Of a DNA stretch of 64,000 nt, positions 49,370 to 56,576 are shown in pieces. Source of the DNA: Streptomyces cupreus (GTDB taxonomy: Bacteria; Actinomycetota; Actinomycetes; Streptomycetales; Streptomycetaceae); contig NZ_JACMSF010000038.1 of assembly GCF_014257025.1 (NCBI RefSeq), positions 1 to 64,000 on the forward strand. Reading direction: 5' to 3'. Positions within the stretch are counted from its first letter, which is position 1; the number at the start of each line of letters is the position of its first letter. A program made the translations under genes and the position numbers. The notes under the pieces are model-generated. The model saw nothing but the letters and a program-made list of their open reading frames with translations, was not told where the DNA came from and ran no database searches.

Positions 49370-50134
49370 TCATCGCACCGTCCAGCCGCCGTCCACCGGC
49401 ACCGTCGCGCCGACCACGAACGAGGCCCGGTCGCTGCTGAGCCAGGCCGCCGCCTCGGCGATCTCCTCCGGCACCGCGATCCGCGGCAGCAGCGCCGCCC
49501 GCGCCAGTTCCTCCGCCACCCCGGGCACTTTCGCCATCCAAGCGTCCGTCATTTCGCTGTGGGTCGCCCCGGGCACAATGGCGTTGACCCGAATTCCGCT
49601 CGCCGAATATTCCGCGGCGACCGCCTTCGTCAATCCGATGACCGCATGCTTCGCGGCGATATAGGGCGCGGCCACCGGGGTCGCCACAAGCCCCGCCGTA
49701 CTGCTGGTGTTCACAATGGCGCCACCTCGGTCAAGCATGGCTGTGATTTCATGGCGAAGGCAGTTCCACATTCCGCGGACATTGGTGTCCATGACGGTGT
49801 CGTAGACCTCGTCGCTCATCTCGTGCATGGGCGTGCCCTCGGCCGCGACGCCGGCGTTGTTGAACGCCACGTCGAGCTTCCCGAATCTCTCCACGGCATG
49901 TGTCACCCCCTCTGCCACCTGCTCGTTTCTTGCCACGTCGACCACCACGTACTGGGCTTCGTACCCCTCGGCGCGCAGCTCGTCGACGAGCGCGGCGAGC
50001 CTTTTCCCCCGGCGGGCGGCCAGAGTGACCGCGGCGCCCTCCCGGCAGAAGACCCGGGCCGCAGCCGCCCCGATTCCACTGCTGGCACCCGTGATGAACG
50101 CGTGCTTTCCCTGAAGAAGTCCGCCGCTCCGCAT
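49370..50134 (-). CDS. Short-chain dehydrogenase/reductase
   Basis: 254 residues of the classical SDR family. The cofactor loop is TGASSGIGAAAA, then NNAG, the catalytic Ser in NTSSTAG and Tyr-Lys in YIAAK, and the PGATHSEM and PVDGGWTVR end. It should reduce a ketone or oxidise an alcohol with NAD(P). Beside AfsA- and receptor-type genes it could be a butyrolactone ketoreductase (BarS1/ScbB-like role), or it may act on the metabolite. Three heptamers of TTCGAGT type at 11-bp spacing, eight bases from a TATGAA -10, mark its promoter as SARP-dependent, which favours the metabolite role. Confidence 0.9.
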   Translation of the reverse strand: MRSGGLLQGKHAFITGASSGIGAAAARVFCREGAAVTLAARRGKRLAALVDELRAEGYEAQYVVVDVARNEQVAEGVTHAVERFGKLDVAFNNAGVAAEGTPMHEMSDEVYDTVMDTNVRGMWNCLRHEITAMLDRGGAIVNTSSTAGLVATPVAAPYIAAKHAVIGLTKAVAAEYSASGIRVNAIVPGATHSEMTDAWMAKVPGVAEELARAALLPRIAVPEEIAEAAAWLSSDRASFVVGATVPVDGGWTVR

Positions 50135-50151
50135 GGCCTCACATTACCCGT

Positions 50152-50194
50152 TTCATAAGTCCCTGATTCGCGTCGTACTCGATTCTGACTCGAA
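50152..50194 (-). promoter_or_regulatory. SARP-dependent promoter of the SDR gene
   Basis: On the minus strand TTCGAGT (50194-50188), ATCGAGT (50183-50177) and the weaker CGCGAAT (50172-50166) start 11 bases apart. Exactly eight bases later is TATGAA (50157-50152), a -10 hexamer. Repeats with a TCGAG core, 11-bp period and an 8-bp gap to the -10 are the textbook SARP arrangement. The SDR ATG is 18 bases further on. Confidence 0.75.
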
Positions 50195-50312
50195 TCCTTC
50201 CCAAACCCTTTTACACAGCAACGGCAACCCCCATGCGCCGCTTTCTTCCCCCCTCCGTTCCGCACTGCCGCCCTGATCCCTTTTCCCGAGACGAGATCGG
50301 AAAGAAATTCAC

Positions 50313-51299
50313 ATGGCACCGACGCGACGGATACTGATCACCGGTGGCACCGGCTTCGTGGGCTCCCACGTCACCGGTCTGCTGTCCACCGGCCCTGACG
50401 CGATGGACTCCCCACAGCTGCGCCTACTCGTCCACAACCGGCCCCCAGCCCTCGACGACACGGGCCGGGTGGAGGTGCGCCACGGCTCGCTCGGCGACCC
50501 GCGCTCGCTGCGCGGGGTCTGCGACGGCGTGGACACCGTGCTCCATCTGGCCTCGCTGATCGGCGGCAGCCCCGCGGACTGCGCGGCCGTCAACGACGCG
50601 GGCACCGAGGCCCTGCTGGCGGAGGCCGCTCGCGCGGGCGTCGAGCGGATCGTCCAGCTGGGCACGACGGCCGTCTACCAGGACGAGCCGCACACCGGAG
50701 CCAAGGAGGGCGAGCCGGAGCTCGGCCCGTCCTCGCCGACGAGTGTCAGCAGGCTGGCCGGTGAGCAGCGGGTCCTCGCGGCCGGCGGCCTGGTCCTGCG
50801 CCCGCACCTGGTCTACGGCCCCGGAGACGTCTGGGTGGTCCCGGCGCTGGTGGACTTCCTCACCGCCTTCCCCCGTTGGATCGACGGCGGACGTGCCCGC
50901 ACGTCCGTGATCGGTGTGCACGACCTGGCCCGGGTCGTGGCCGCGCTGGCCCTGCGGCCCGAACTGCCGCGTGGTGCCGTCCTGCACGCGGGCCGGCCGG
51001 AGCCGGTCCTGGTGCGGGACCTGATCGAGACGGTCTGCCGTGAGCTGCGACTGCCGCTGCCCGAGGGCGAGGTGTCCTACGACCGGGCGGCCGCCCTGAC
51101 CGGCGCCGACCGGGACCGCCTGGTCCGGCGGCGTCTGTCGCTGCTCGCGGTCGACCACTGGTACGACAGCTCCCGTCTGTGGCAGTTGCTCGACATGGCG
51201 CCCACGAGCGGCTTCGCCCGTGACTTCGCCGTCGGTGCCACCTGGTACCGGTCCCTCCTGTCCCGACGTATGGACGGCGAGCTGTTCCCCACGAGGTGA
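50313..51299 (+). CDS. NAD-dependent epimerase/dehydratase family protein lacking YxxxK
   Basis: 328 residues of the extended SDR family. The cofactor loop ITGGTGFVGSHVTGL is at residues 9-23, followed by GVDTVLHLASLIGG and LVYGPGDVWVVPALVDFL. Where the catalytic Tyr-xxx-Lys is expected (after SPTSVSRLAGEQR, near residue 145) Tyr and Lys are replaced, so the usual redox chemistry is doubtful. It diverges from the SDR gene and may belong to the butyrolactone-type signal set or tailoring. A ribosome site GGAAAGAAA precedes ATG 50313. Confidence 0.83.
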   Translation: MAPTRRILITGGTGFVGSHVTGLLSTGPDAMDSPQLRLLVHNRPPALDDTGRVEVRHGSLGDPRSLRGVCDGVDTVLHLASLIGGSPADCAAVNDAGTEALLAEAARAGVERIVQLGTTAVYQDEPHTGAKEGEPELGPSSPTSVSRLAGEQRVLAAGGLVLRPHLVYGPGDVWVVPALVDFLTAFPRWIDGGRARTSVIGVHDLARVVAALALRPELPRGAVLHAGRPEPVLVRDLIETVCRELRLPLPEGEVSYDRAAALTGADRDRLVRRRLSLLAVDHWYDSSRLWQLLDMAPTSGFARDFAVGATWYRSLLSRRMDGELFPTR

Positions 51300-51326
51300 C
51301 GACCGGAACCGCCACACGGCCGCGAA

Positions 51327-51356
51327 CCCCACCGGAATGTCCCCGTTCCAGTGGGG
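51327..51356. terminator. Hairpin after epimerase gene
   Basis: CCCCAC-C-GGAA ... TTCC-A-GTGGGG forms an imperfect stem 28 bases after the epimerase stop. It is the only structure I see in the 305-bp gap 51300-51604, which otherwise holds only the leader and ribosome site of the ketosynthase gene. Confidence 0.5.
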
Positions 51357-51604
51357 CGCCGCTGCACCGATGCCACGCTAGGCCGCCCTGACGCGATCTT
51401 TTCGCCGGGCCGCGCACGCGCCGTGGCACATCCGCGCACGACGACAGGGGTGCCGGAACGCCGGGTCGACCTGCCGGGACCCGGTGCCACGTTCACGCAG
51501 GATCTCTTGCCCGTTCGCGTCCGACGGGCCCGCCCGGCCCTTCGCCGGGCGATGGTGTCAGGACGTATCGACGATTGGTCCCGCAGGATCCGAGGAGACA
51601 TCAG

Positions 51605-52828
51605 ATGGCCCCGCACGGTGACGACGTACTGGTGACAGGTGTCGGTGCGCTGACACCGCTGGGCGCGAACGCCGCCGCGTCCTGGGAAGGCCTGCTGGCC
51701 GGGCGGTCCGGTGTGCGCGCGCTCGGCGCCGACTGGCCCGAGGAGCTGCCGGTGCGCATCGCCGGCACCGTGGAGGCCGATCCGGCCGAGGCGATGCCCC
51801 GGGCGCAGGCCCGCAAGCTGGACCGGGGCGAGCAACTGGCCGTGGCCGCCGCCCGCGAGGCCTGGCAGGACGCGGGCGTGCCCGCCGTCGAACCGGAGCG
51901 CCTCGCCGTCGTCGTCGGCACCGGCATCGGCGGCATCCTCAGCTCGCTGGGCCAGGACGACCTCTACGAGAGCTCAGGCATGCGGCGGCTGTCGCCGTTC
52001 GCGGTGCCGATGCTGATGCCCAACGGCCCGGCCGCCTGGGTCTCCATGGAGCTCGGCGCCCGGGCCGGCGCCCGCGCCCCCGTCAGCGCCTGTGCCTCCG
52101 GCGCGGAATCCATCGCGCTGGGCCTGGACCTGATCCGCGCGGGCCGCGCCGACGTCGTCGTCGCGGGCGGCACCGAGGCCACCCTGCACCCGTTCATGAT
52201 CGCGGCCTTCGCCCAGATGAAGGCGCTGTCCGTGCGAGGAGGCGACCCGGCCGCGGTGTCCCGGCCGTTCGACGCGGCCCGCTCCGGGTTCGTGATCGCC
52301 GAGGGCGCCGCCCTGGTCGTACTGGAACGCGCGGAGTTCGCGCGGGCGCGCGGGGCCCGCGTCTACGGCGCGCTCGCGGGCGCGGCCGTGCAGTCCAGCG
52401 CCCAGCACATCACCGCCTCCGACGCGGAGGGCCAAGTACAGGCGATGCGTACGGCGCTGGCCGACGCGGGCGTCGAGGCCCGGGACATCGGGCACGTCCA
52501 CGCGCACGCCACGTCCACCCCGAGCGGCGACCTCGCGGAGGCGGAGGCGCTGGCGAAGGTCCTCGGCGAGGGGGCCGCGGTCACCGCCACGAAGTCCATG
52601 ACGGGCCACATGCTGGGCGCCTCGGGCGCGTTCGGCGCCCTGTCCACGCTGCTGTCCCTGCACCACGGCGTCGTACCGGCCGTCCGCAACCTCGACCACC
52701 AGGACCCCGAGGTCCGACTGGACGTGGTCCGCGGCGAGAACCGCACCGGCACCTGGGACGCGGCCCTCGCGAACTCCTTCGGCTTCGGCGGCCACAACGT
52801 GAGCCTGGTCATGAAGCGCGCGTCCTGA
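51605..52828 (+). CDS. Beta-ketoacyl-ACP synthase, FabF type
   Basis: 407 residues of the decarboxylating condensing enzyme family. The catalytic triad is visible: Cys in VSACASGAES (near residue 163), His in VHAHATSTPSGD and His in KSMTGHMLGASG. The ATG 51605 is preceded by CGAGGAGA; an upstream in-frame GTG at 51575 is unlikely. It extends acyl-ACPs by two carbons. No chain-length partner, ACP or malonyl loader is next to it, so it may use the fatty-acid ACP to make an acyl precursor for the metabolite or for the signal. It is the last gene before the tRNA. Confidence 0.9.
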   Translation: MAPHGDDVLVTGVGALTPLGANAAASWEGLLAGRSGVRALGADWPEELPVRIAGTVEADPAEAMPRAQARKLDRGEQLAVAAAREAWQDAGVPAVEPERLAVVVGTGIGGILSSLGQDDLYESSGMRRLSPFAVPMLMPNGPAAWVSMELGARAGARAPVSACASGAESIALGLDLIRAGRADVVVAGGTEATLHPFMIAAFAQMKALSVRGGDPAAVSRPFDAARSGFVIAEGAALVVLERAEFARARGARVYGALAGAAVQSSAQHITASDAEGQVQAMRTALADAGVEARDIGHVHAHATSTPSGDLAEAEALAKVLGEGAAVTATKSMTGHMLGASGAFGALSTLLSLHHGVVPAVRNLDHQDPEVRLDVVRGENRTGTWDAALANSFGFGGHNVSLVMKRAS

Positions 52829-52908
52829 CCACGCGGCACTCGACCCGGCGAGTGAGAGAGACCTCACATTGACGAACATCACACCGAGAGGAGCACCACA
52901 ACACGAGA

Positions 52909-52939
52909 AAGCCCCCCAGGTCCAGGACCTGGGGGGCTT
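52909..52939. terminator. Terminator hairpin between ketosynthase and tRNA-Leu
   Basis: Fifteen-base perfect arms AAGCCCCCCAGGTCC and GGACCTGGGGGGCTT around a single base. It lies eight bases past the 3' end of tRNA-Leu on the minus strand and also downstream of the ketosynthase gene, so it can act for both. Confidence 0.85.
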
Positions 52940-52946
52940 CCAGCGG

Positions 52947-53030
52947 TGCGCGAGGGGGGAGTTGAACCCCCACGCCCTTGCGGGCACTGGAACCTGAATC
53001 CAGCGCGTCTGCCTATTCCGCCACCCGCGC
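52947..53030 (-). tRNA. tRNA-Leu (CAG)
   Basis: 84 nt with a long variable arm typical of leucine tRNA. The acceptor strand GCGCGGG pairs with CTCGCGC, the D-loop region is TGGCGGAATAGGCAGACGC, and the anticodon stem-loop is CTGGA-TTCAGGT-TCCAG, giving anticodon CAG. The T arm reads GGGGG-TTCAACT-CCCCC. The 3' CCA is not encoded. Its 3' end faces the accessory cluster, the side where site-specific integration normally occurs. Confidence 0.95.
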
Positions 53031-53491
53031 ATTGGGTGTGTTTTCAGGCTCCGTTCCTTGCGGTGCGGCGCCTTCCGACACGCAGAACATTAGCACGCTG
53101 GATGGGGTGGATTCACATCCCTTGTCGCCGGGCAGCCGCCCACCTGCGGCGGAGCCACCGGCGCCGCCCGCTCACGTCTCAGGCCGTATCTGTTCACGTA
53201 TCAACCTCGTACCGGTCCGGCCCGTCTGCCCAAGAGCCGGTCCGGGTCCACAGTCAGGTGCGGGACACTGGTCTGCGGCCGCCTCTACGATCCTTGGCAG
53301 GAGTACGTCCGAGAAGAGTTCGAAGGCGGGCTCCACAGGGAACTTCGACAGGCGTCGACACCCGTCGACCGGGCCGACAGGGGGAACCAGCCGATTCACC
53401 GGCGCGTGGATACGATCAGTAAGCAGTACCAGGTAAGGCAGTACCCGCAGGGCGGGACGCAGGACGAAAGCAGCTACGGAGGAGGTGCCCC
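53031..53491. other. Leader region of the fhaA operon
   Basis: 461 bases between the tRNA gene and fhaA. It must hold the tRNA promoter (minus) and the fhaA operon promoter (plus). A -10-like TACGAT is at 53411-53416, and GGAGGAGGTG lies just before fhaA. I see no gene in it. Confidence 0.45.
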
Positions 53492-54349
53492 ATGGGAGTC
53501 CTGAAGAAGTTCGAGCAGCGTCTCGAAGGTCTGGTCAACGGCACGTTCGCCAAGGTGTTCAAGTCCGAGGTCCAGCCTGTGGAGATCGCGGGGGCGCTGC
53601 AGCGCGAGTGCGACAACAACGCCACCATCTGGAACCGCGACCGCACGGTCGTCCCCAATGACTTCATCGTGGAGCTCAGCGCGCCCGACTTCGAGCGCCT
53701 GAGCCCCTACTCCGGGCAGCTCGGCGACGAGCTCGCCGGCATGGTCCGCGACTACGCCAAGCAGCAGCGCTACAGCTTCATGGGCCCCATCAAGGTCCAC
53801 CTGGAGAAGGCCGACGACCTCGACACCGGCCTGTACCGCGTGCGCAGCCGCACCCTGGCCGGCTCCACCGACCAGCAGGGCGGCGGGCCCGCCCCCGCCC
53901 CGGCCGGACGCCCCGGCGGCTACGGCTACCCGCCCGCCGCTCCGGCCGCGCCCGCGGGAGCGCCGCCCATGCCGAACGCGCCGCCCCCCGGCGGCGCCCG
54001 CCCCGGCGGCTACGGCTACCCGCAGCCCGCGGGCGGCCAGCGTCCCACGGCACCCGCGGCCGGCGGCCGCACCCGCCACTGGATCGAGATCAACGGCACC
54101 CGCCATCAGATCTCCCGCGCGACGCTCGTGCTGGGTCGCAGCACCGAGGCCGACGTGCGGATCGACGACCCCGGCGTCTCCCGCCGGCACTGTGAGATCC
54201 GGACCGGAACGCCCCCGACGATCCAGGATCTCGGGTCCACCAACGGCATCGTGGTGGACGGGCAGCACACCACCCGCGCTACGCTCCGCGACGGCTCGCG
54301 GATCGTCGTGGGCAGCACCACCGTTATCTATAGGCAAGCCGAAGGGTGA
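53492..54349 (+). CDS. fhaA: FHA domain protein FhaA
   Basis: 285 residues. The N-terminal 130 residues are the DUF3662/FhaA domain (MGVLKKFEQRLEGLVNGTFA, SEVQPVEIAGALQRECDNN). A Gly/Pro/Tyr-rich linker with PGGYGYP repeats follows, then a C-terminal FHA domain (VLGRSTEADVRIDDPGVSRR, LGSTNGI) that binds phosphothreonine. FhaA-type proteins link the PknB kinase to cell-wall synthesis. GGAGGAGGTG precedes ATG 53492. It leads the fhaA-fhaB-pstP-rodA-pbpA-pknB region. Confidence 0.95.
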   Translation: MGVLKKFEQRLEGLVNGTFAKVFKSEVQPVEIAGALQRECDNNATIWNRDRTVVPNDFIVELSAPDFERLSPYSGQLGDELAGMVRDYAKQQRYSFMGPIKVHLEKADDLDTGLYRVRSRTLAGSTDQQGGGPAPAPAGRPGGYGYPPAAPAAPAGAPPMPNAPPPGGARPGGYGYPQPAGGQRPTAPAAGGRTRHWIEINGTRHQISRATLVLGRSTEADVRIDDPGVSRRHCEIRTGTPPTIQDLGSTNGIVVDGQHTTRATLRDGSRIVVGSTTVIYRQAEG

Positions 54350-54359
54350 AGCGGGGGCA

Positions 54360-54875
54360 ATGTCAGAGCTGACCCTCACGGTCATGCGGCTGGGTTTCCT
54401 GGCCGTCCTGTGGCTGTTCGTGATCGTGGCCGTGCAGGTCATCCGCAGCGACCTGTTCGGTACGCGCGTCACCCAGCGCGGGTCGCGCCGGGAGGCCGGA
54501 CGCCAGCAGCAGCCGGCGCGGCAGGCGGCGCCACCGCAGCAGCGCCAGCAGACGGGCGGCGGTGGCCGTCAGCGCCGTAACGCCCCCACCAAACTCGTGG
54601 TCTCCGAGGGCACCCTCACCGGCACCACGGTCGCGCTCCAGGGCCAGACCATCACTCTGGGCCGGGCGCACGACAGCACGATCGTGCTGGACGACGACTA
54701 CGCCTCCAGCCGGCATGCCAGGATCTACCCGGACCGCGACGGCCAGTGGATCGTCGAGGACCTGGGCTCCACCAACGGCACGTACCTCGACCGAACGCGG
54801 CTGACGACCCCCACACCGATTCCGCTGGGCGCGCCGATCCGCATCGGCAAGACCGTCATCGAGCTGCGGAAGTAG
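54360..54875 (+). CDS. fhaB: Membrane-anchored FHA domain protein FhaB
   Basis: 171 residues. One N-terminal membrane segment (residues about 5-27), a Gln/Arg-rich linker, then an FHA domain at 75-165 (ITLGRAHDSTIVLDDDYASS, DLGSTNGTYLDRTRL). FhaB/FipA binds phosphorylated PknB substrates at the membrane and divisome. It starts ten bases after the fhaA stop, with the operon continuing into the phosphatase gene. Confidence 0.93.
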   Translation: MSELTLTVMRLGFLAVLWLFVIVAVQVIRSDLFGTRVTQRGSRREAGRQQQPARQAAPPQQRQQTGGGGRQRRNAPTKLVVSEGTLTGTTVALQGQTITLGRAHDSTIVLDDDYASSRHARIYPDRDGQWIVEDLGSTNGTYLDRTRLTTPTPIPLGAPIRIGKTVIELRK

Positions 54876-54882
54876 TACGAAA

Positions 54883-54902
54883 ATGAGCGAGCGGAGCGAG
54901 CA
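54883..54902. repeat. Short GAGCGAGCGGAGCGAGC repeat between fhaB and pstP
   Basis: ATGAGCGAGCGGAGCGAGCA lies seven bases after the fhaB stop. From memory this short sequence is frequent between Streptomyces genes. It opens a 37-codon frame that overlaps the pstP start but looks unlike a protein. Confidence 0.4.
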
Positions 54903-54959
54903 CGCAGCGGCGGCCCCCACGACGGGCCCCGGCGCGCTCCCGACCGGAGGGTGGGCACC

Positions 54960-56549
54960 GTGCGGATGTACCCGGAGCCGACGGGCGAGGTGCGCATGAG
55001 TCTGTCACTGCGCTTCGCCGCCGGATCGCACAAAGGCATGATCCGGGAGGGCAACGAGGACTCCGGATACGCCGGTCCCCGGCTGCTCGCCATCGCCGAC
55101 GGCATGGGCGGCGCGGCGGCCGGCGAGGTCGCCTCCTCCGAGGCCATCTCCACCATCGTGGCCCTCGACGACGACGTCCCCGGCTCCGACATCCTCACCT
55201 CGCTCGGCACCGCCGTACAGCGCGCCAACGACCAGCTGCGCTCGATGGTCGAGGACGACCCGCAGCTGGAGGGTATGGGCACCACGCTCACCGCGCTGCT
55301 GTGGACGGGGCAGCGCCTCGGCCTCGTGCACGTCGGCGACTCGCGCGCGTATCTGCTGCGCGACGGTGTGCTCACCCAGATCACACAGGACCACACCTGG
55401 GTGCAGCGGCTGGTCGACGAGGGCCGCATCACCGAGGAAGAGGCCACCACCCACCCCCAACGCTCCCTGCTGATGCGGGCGTTGGGCAGCGGCGACCATG
55501 TCGAGCCCGATCTGTCGATCCGCGAGGTCCGGGCCGGCGACCGCTATCTGATCTGCTCCGACGGCCTGTCCGGCGTGGTGTCGCACCAGACCCTGGAGGA
55601 CACCCTCGCCAGCTACCAGGGCCCGCAGGAGACCGTGCAGGACCTCATCCAGCTCGCCCTGCGCGGCGGCGGCCCCGACAACATCACCGTGATCGTCGCG
55701 GACGTCCTCGACCTGGACACCGGTGACACCCTCGCCGGGCAGATCTCCGACCAGCCCGTCGTGGTCGGCGCCGTCGCCGAGAACCAGCACCAGCTGCACG
55801 ACAACGGCATCATGCAGACCCCGGCCGGACGCGCCTCCGGGCTCGGCCGCCAGGTGCCCGGACAGGGCGGCGGGGGCGGCGAGTTCGGCCCGCCCGGCTC
55901 CGGCGACGTCACCGGCTACATCAACACCGCCGGCTTCGGCGACTACGGCGACGACGACTTCGTCAAGCCCCGCAAGGGCCGCAAGTGGCTGAAGAGATCC
56001 CTCTACTCCGCGCTCGCGCTGGCCGTCGTCGGCGGCGGTCTGTACGGCGGCTGGCGGTGGACGCAGACCCAGTACTACGTCGGCGCCAACGGCGAGCATG
56101 TCGCCCTGTACCGCGGCATCAGCCAGGACCTCGCCTGGGTCTCGCTGTCGGAGGTGGAGAAGGACCACCCCGAGATCGAACTCAAGTACCTCCCGCCGTA
56201 CCAGAAGGAACTCGTCGAGGCGACGATCGCCGAGGGCGGACTCGACGACGCCCAGAAGAAGATCGACGAGCTGGCGCTTCAGGCCTCCGCGTGCAAGAAG
56301 CAGGCCGAGCGGCAGGAGGCCGAGAGCGAGCAGAACGCCAAGACCGGCGAGGGCGAGGCCGGAGGCACCACGGGAACCACGCGTACCTCCCTCACGTCCA
56401 AGGCGTCACCGACACCGAACGCGTCGGAGAAGCCCTCGGGTTCACCGTCGACCTCCCCGTCCCCGTCCACGACCGCACCCACTCCCACTCCCGGCCCCAC
56501 ACTCTCGGAGGAAGAGCAGAAGGTCGTCTCGAAGTGCGGTACGCAGTAG
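54960..56549 (+). CDS. pstP: PP2C Ser/Thr phosphatase PstP
   Basis: 529 residues from GTG 54960 (GGAGG nine bases upstream). The PP2C catalytic domain (residues about 15-250) shows GMIREGNEDSG, LAIADGMGGAAAGEVAS, GMGTTLTALL, VGDSRAYLL, CSDGLSG and GGGPDNITVIV, including all metal-binding aspartates. A glycine-rich linker, one membrane segment (about 350-370) and a Thr/Ser/Pro-rich external tail follow. PstP reverses PknB phosphorylation. Part of the conserved cell-wall operon. Confidence 0.93.
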   Translation: MRMYPEPTGEVRMSLSLRFAAGSHKGMIREGNEDSGYAGPRLLAIADGMGGAAAGEVASSEAISTIVALDDDVPGSDILTSLGTAVQRANDQLRSMVEDDPQLEGMGTTLTALLWTGQRLGLVHVGDSRAYLLRDGVLTQITQDHTWVQRLVDEGRITEEEATTHPQRSLLMRALGSGDHVEPDLSIREVRAGDRYLICSDGLSGVVSHQTLEDTLASYQGPQETVQDLIQLALRGGGPDNITVIVADVLDLDTGDTLAGQISDQPVVVGAVAENQHQLHDNGIMQTPAGRASGLGRQVPGQGGGGGEFGPPGSGDVTGYINTAGFGDYGDDDFVKPRKGRKWLKRSLYSALALAVVGGGLYGGWRWTQTQYYVGANGEHVALYRGISQDLAWVSLSEVEKDHPEIELKYLPPYQKELVEATIAEGGLDDAQKKIDELALQASACKKQAERQEAESEQNAKTGEGEAGGTTGTTRTSLTSKASPTPNASEKPSGSPSTSPSPSTTAPTPTPGPTLSEEEQKVVSKCGTQ

Positions 56550-56576
56550 GCAAGCCGTGAGAGGCCCCGTCACACG

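Noticed and set aside
49261..50158. Possible plus-strand gene after a CAGGAG site at 49244-49260
   Set aside because: The frame is antisense to the SDR and its translation is low-complexity; no conserved protein seen.
52947..53030. Attachment-site duplication of the tRNA-Leu 3' end at the other cluster border
   Set aside because: I looked around 22-24 kb and saw no copy of the tRNA 3' sequence and no integrase gene in the window.
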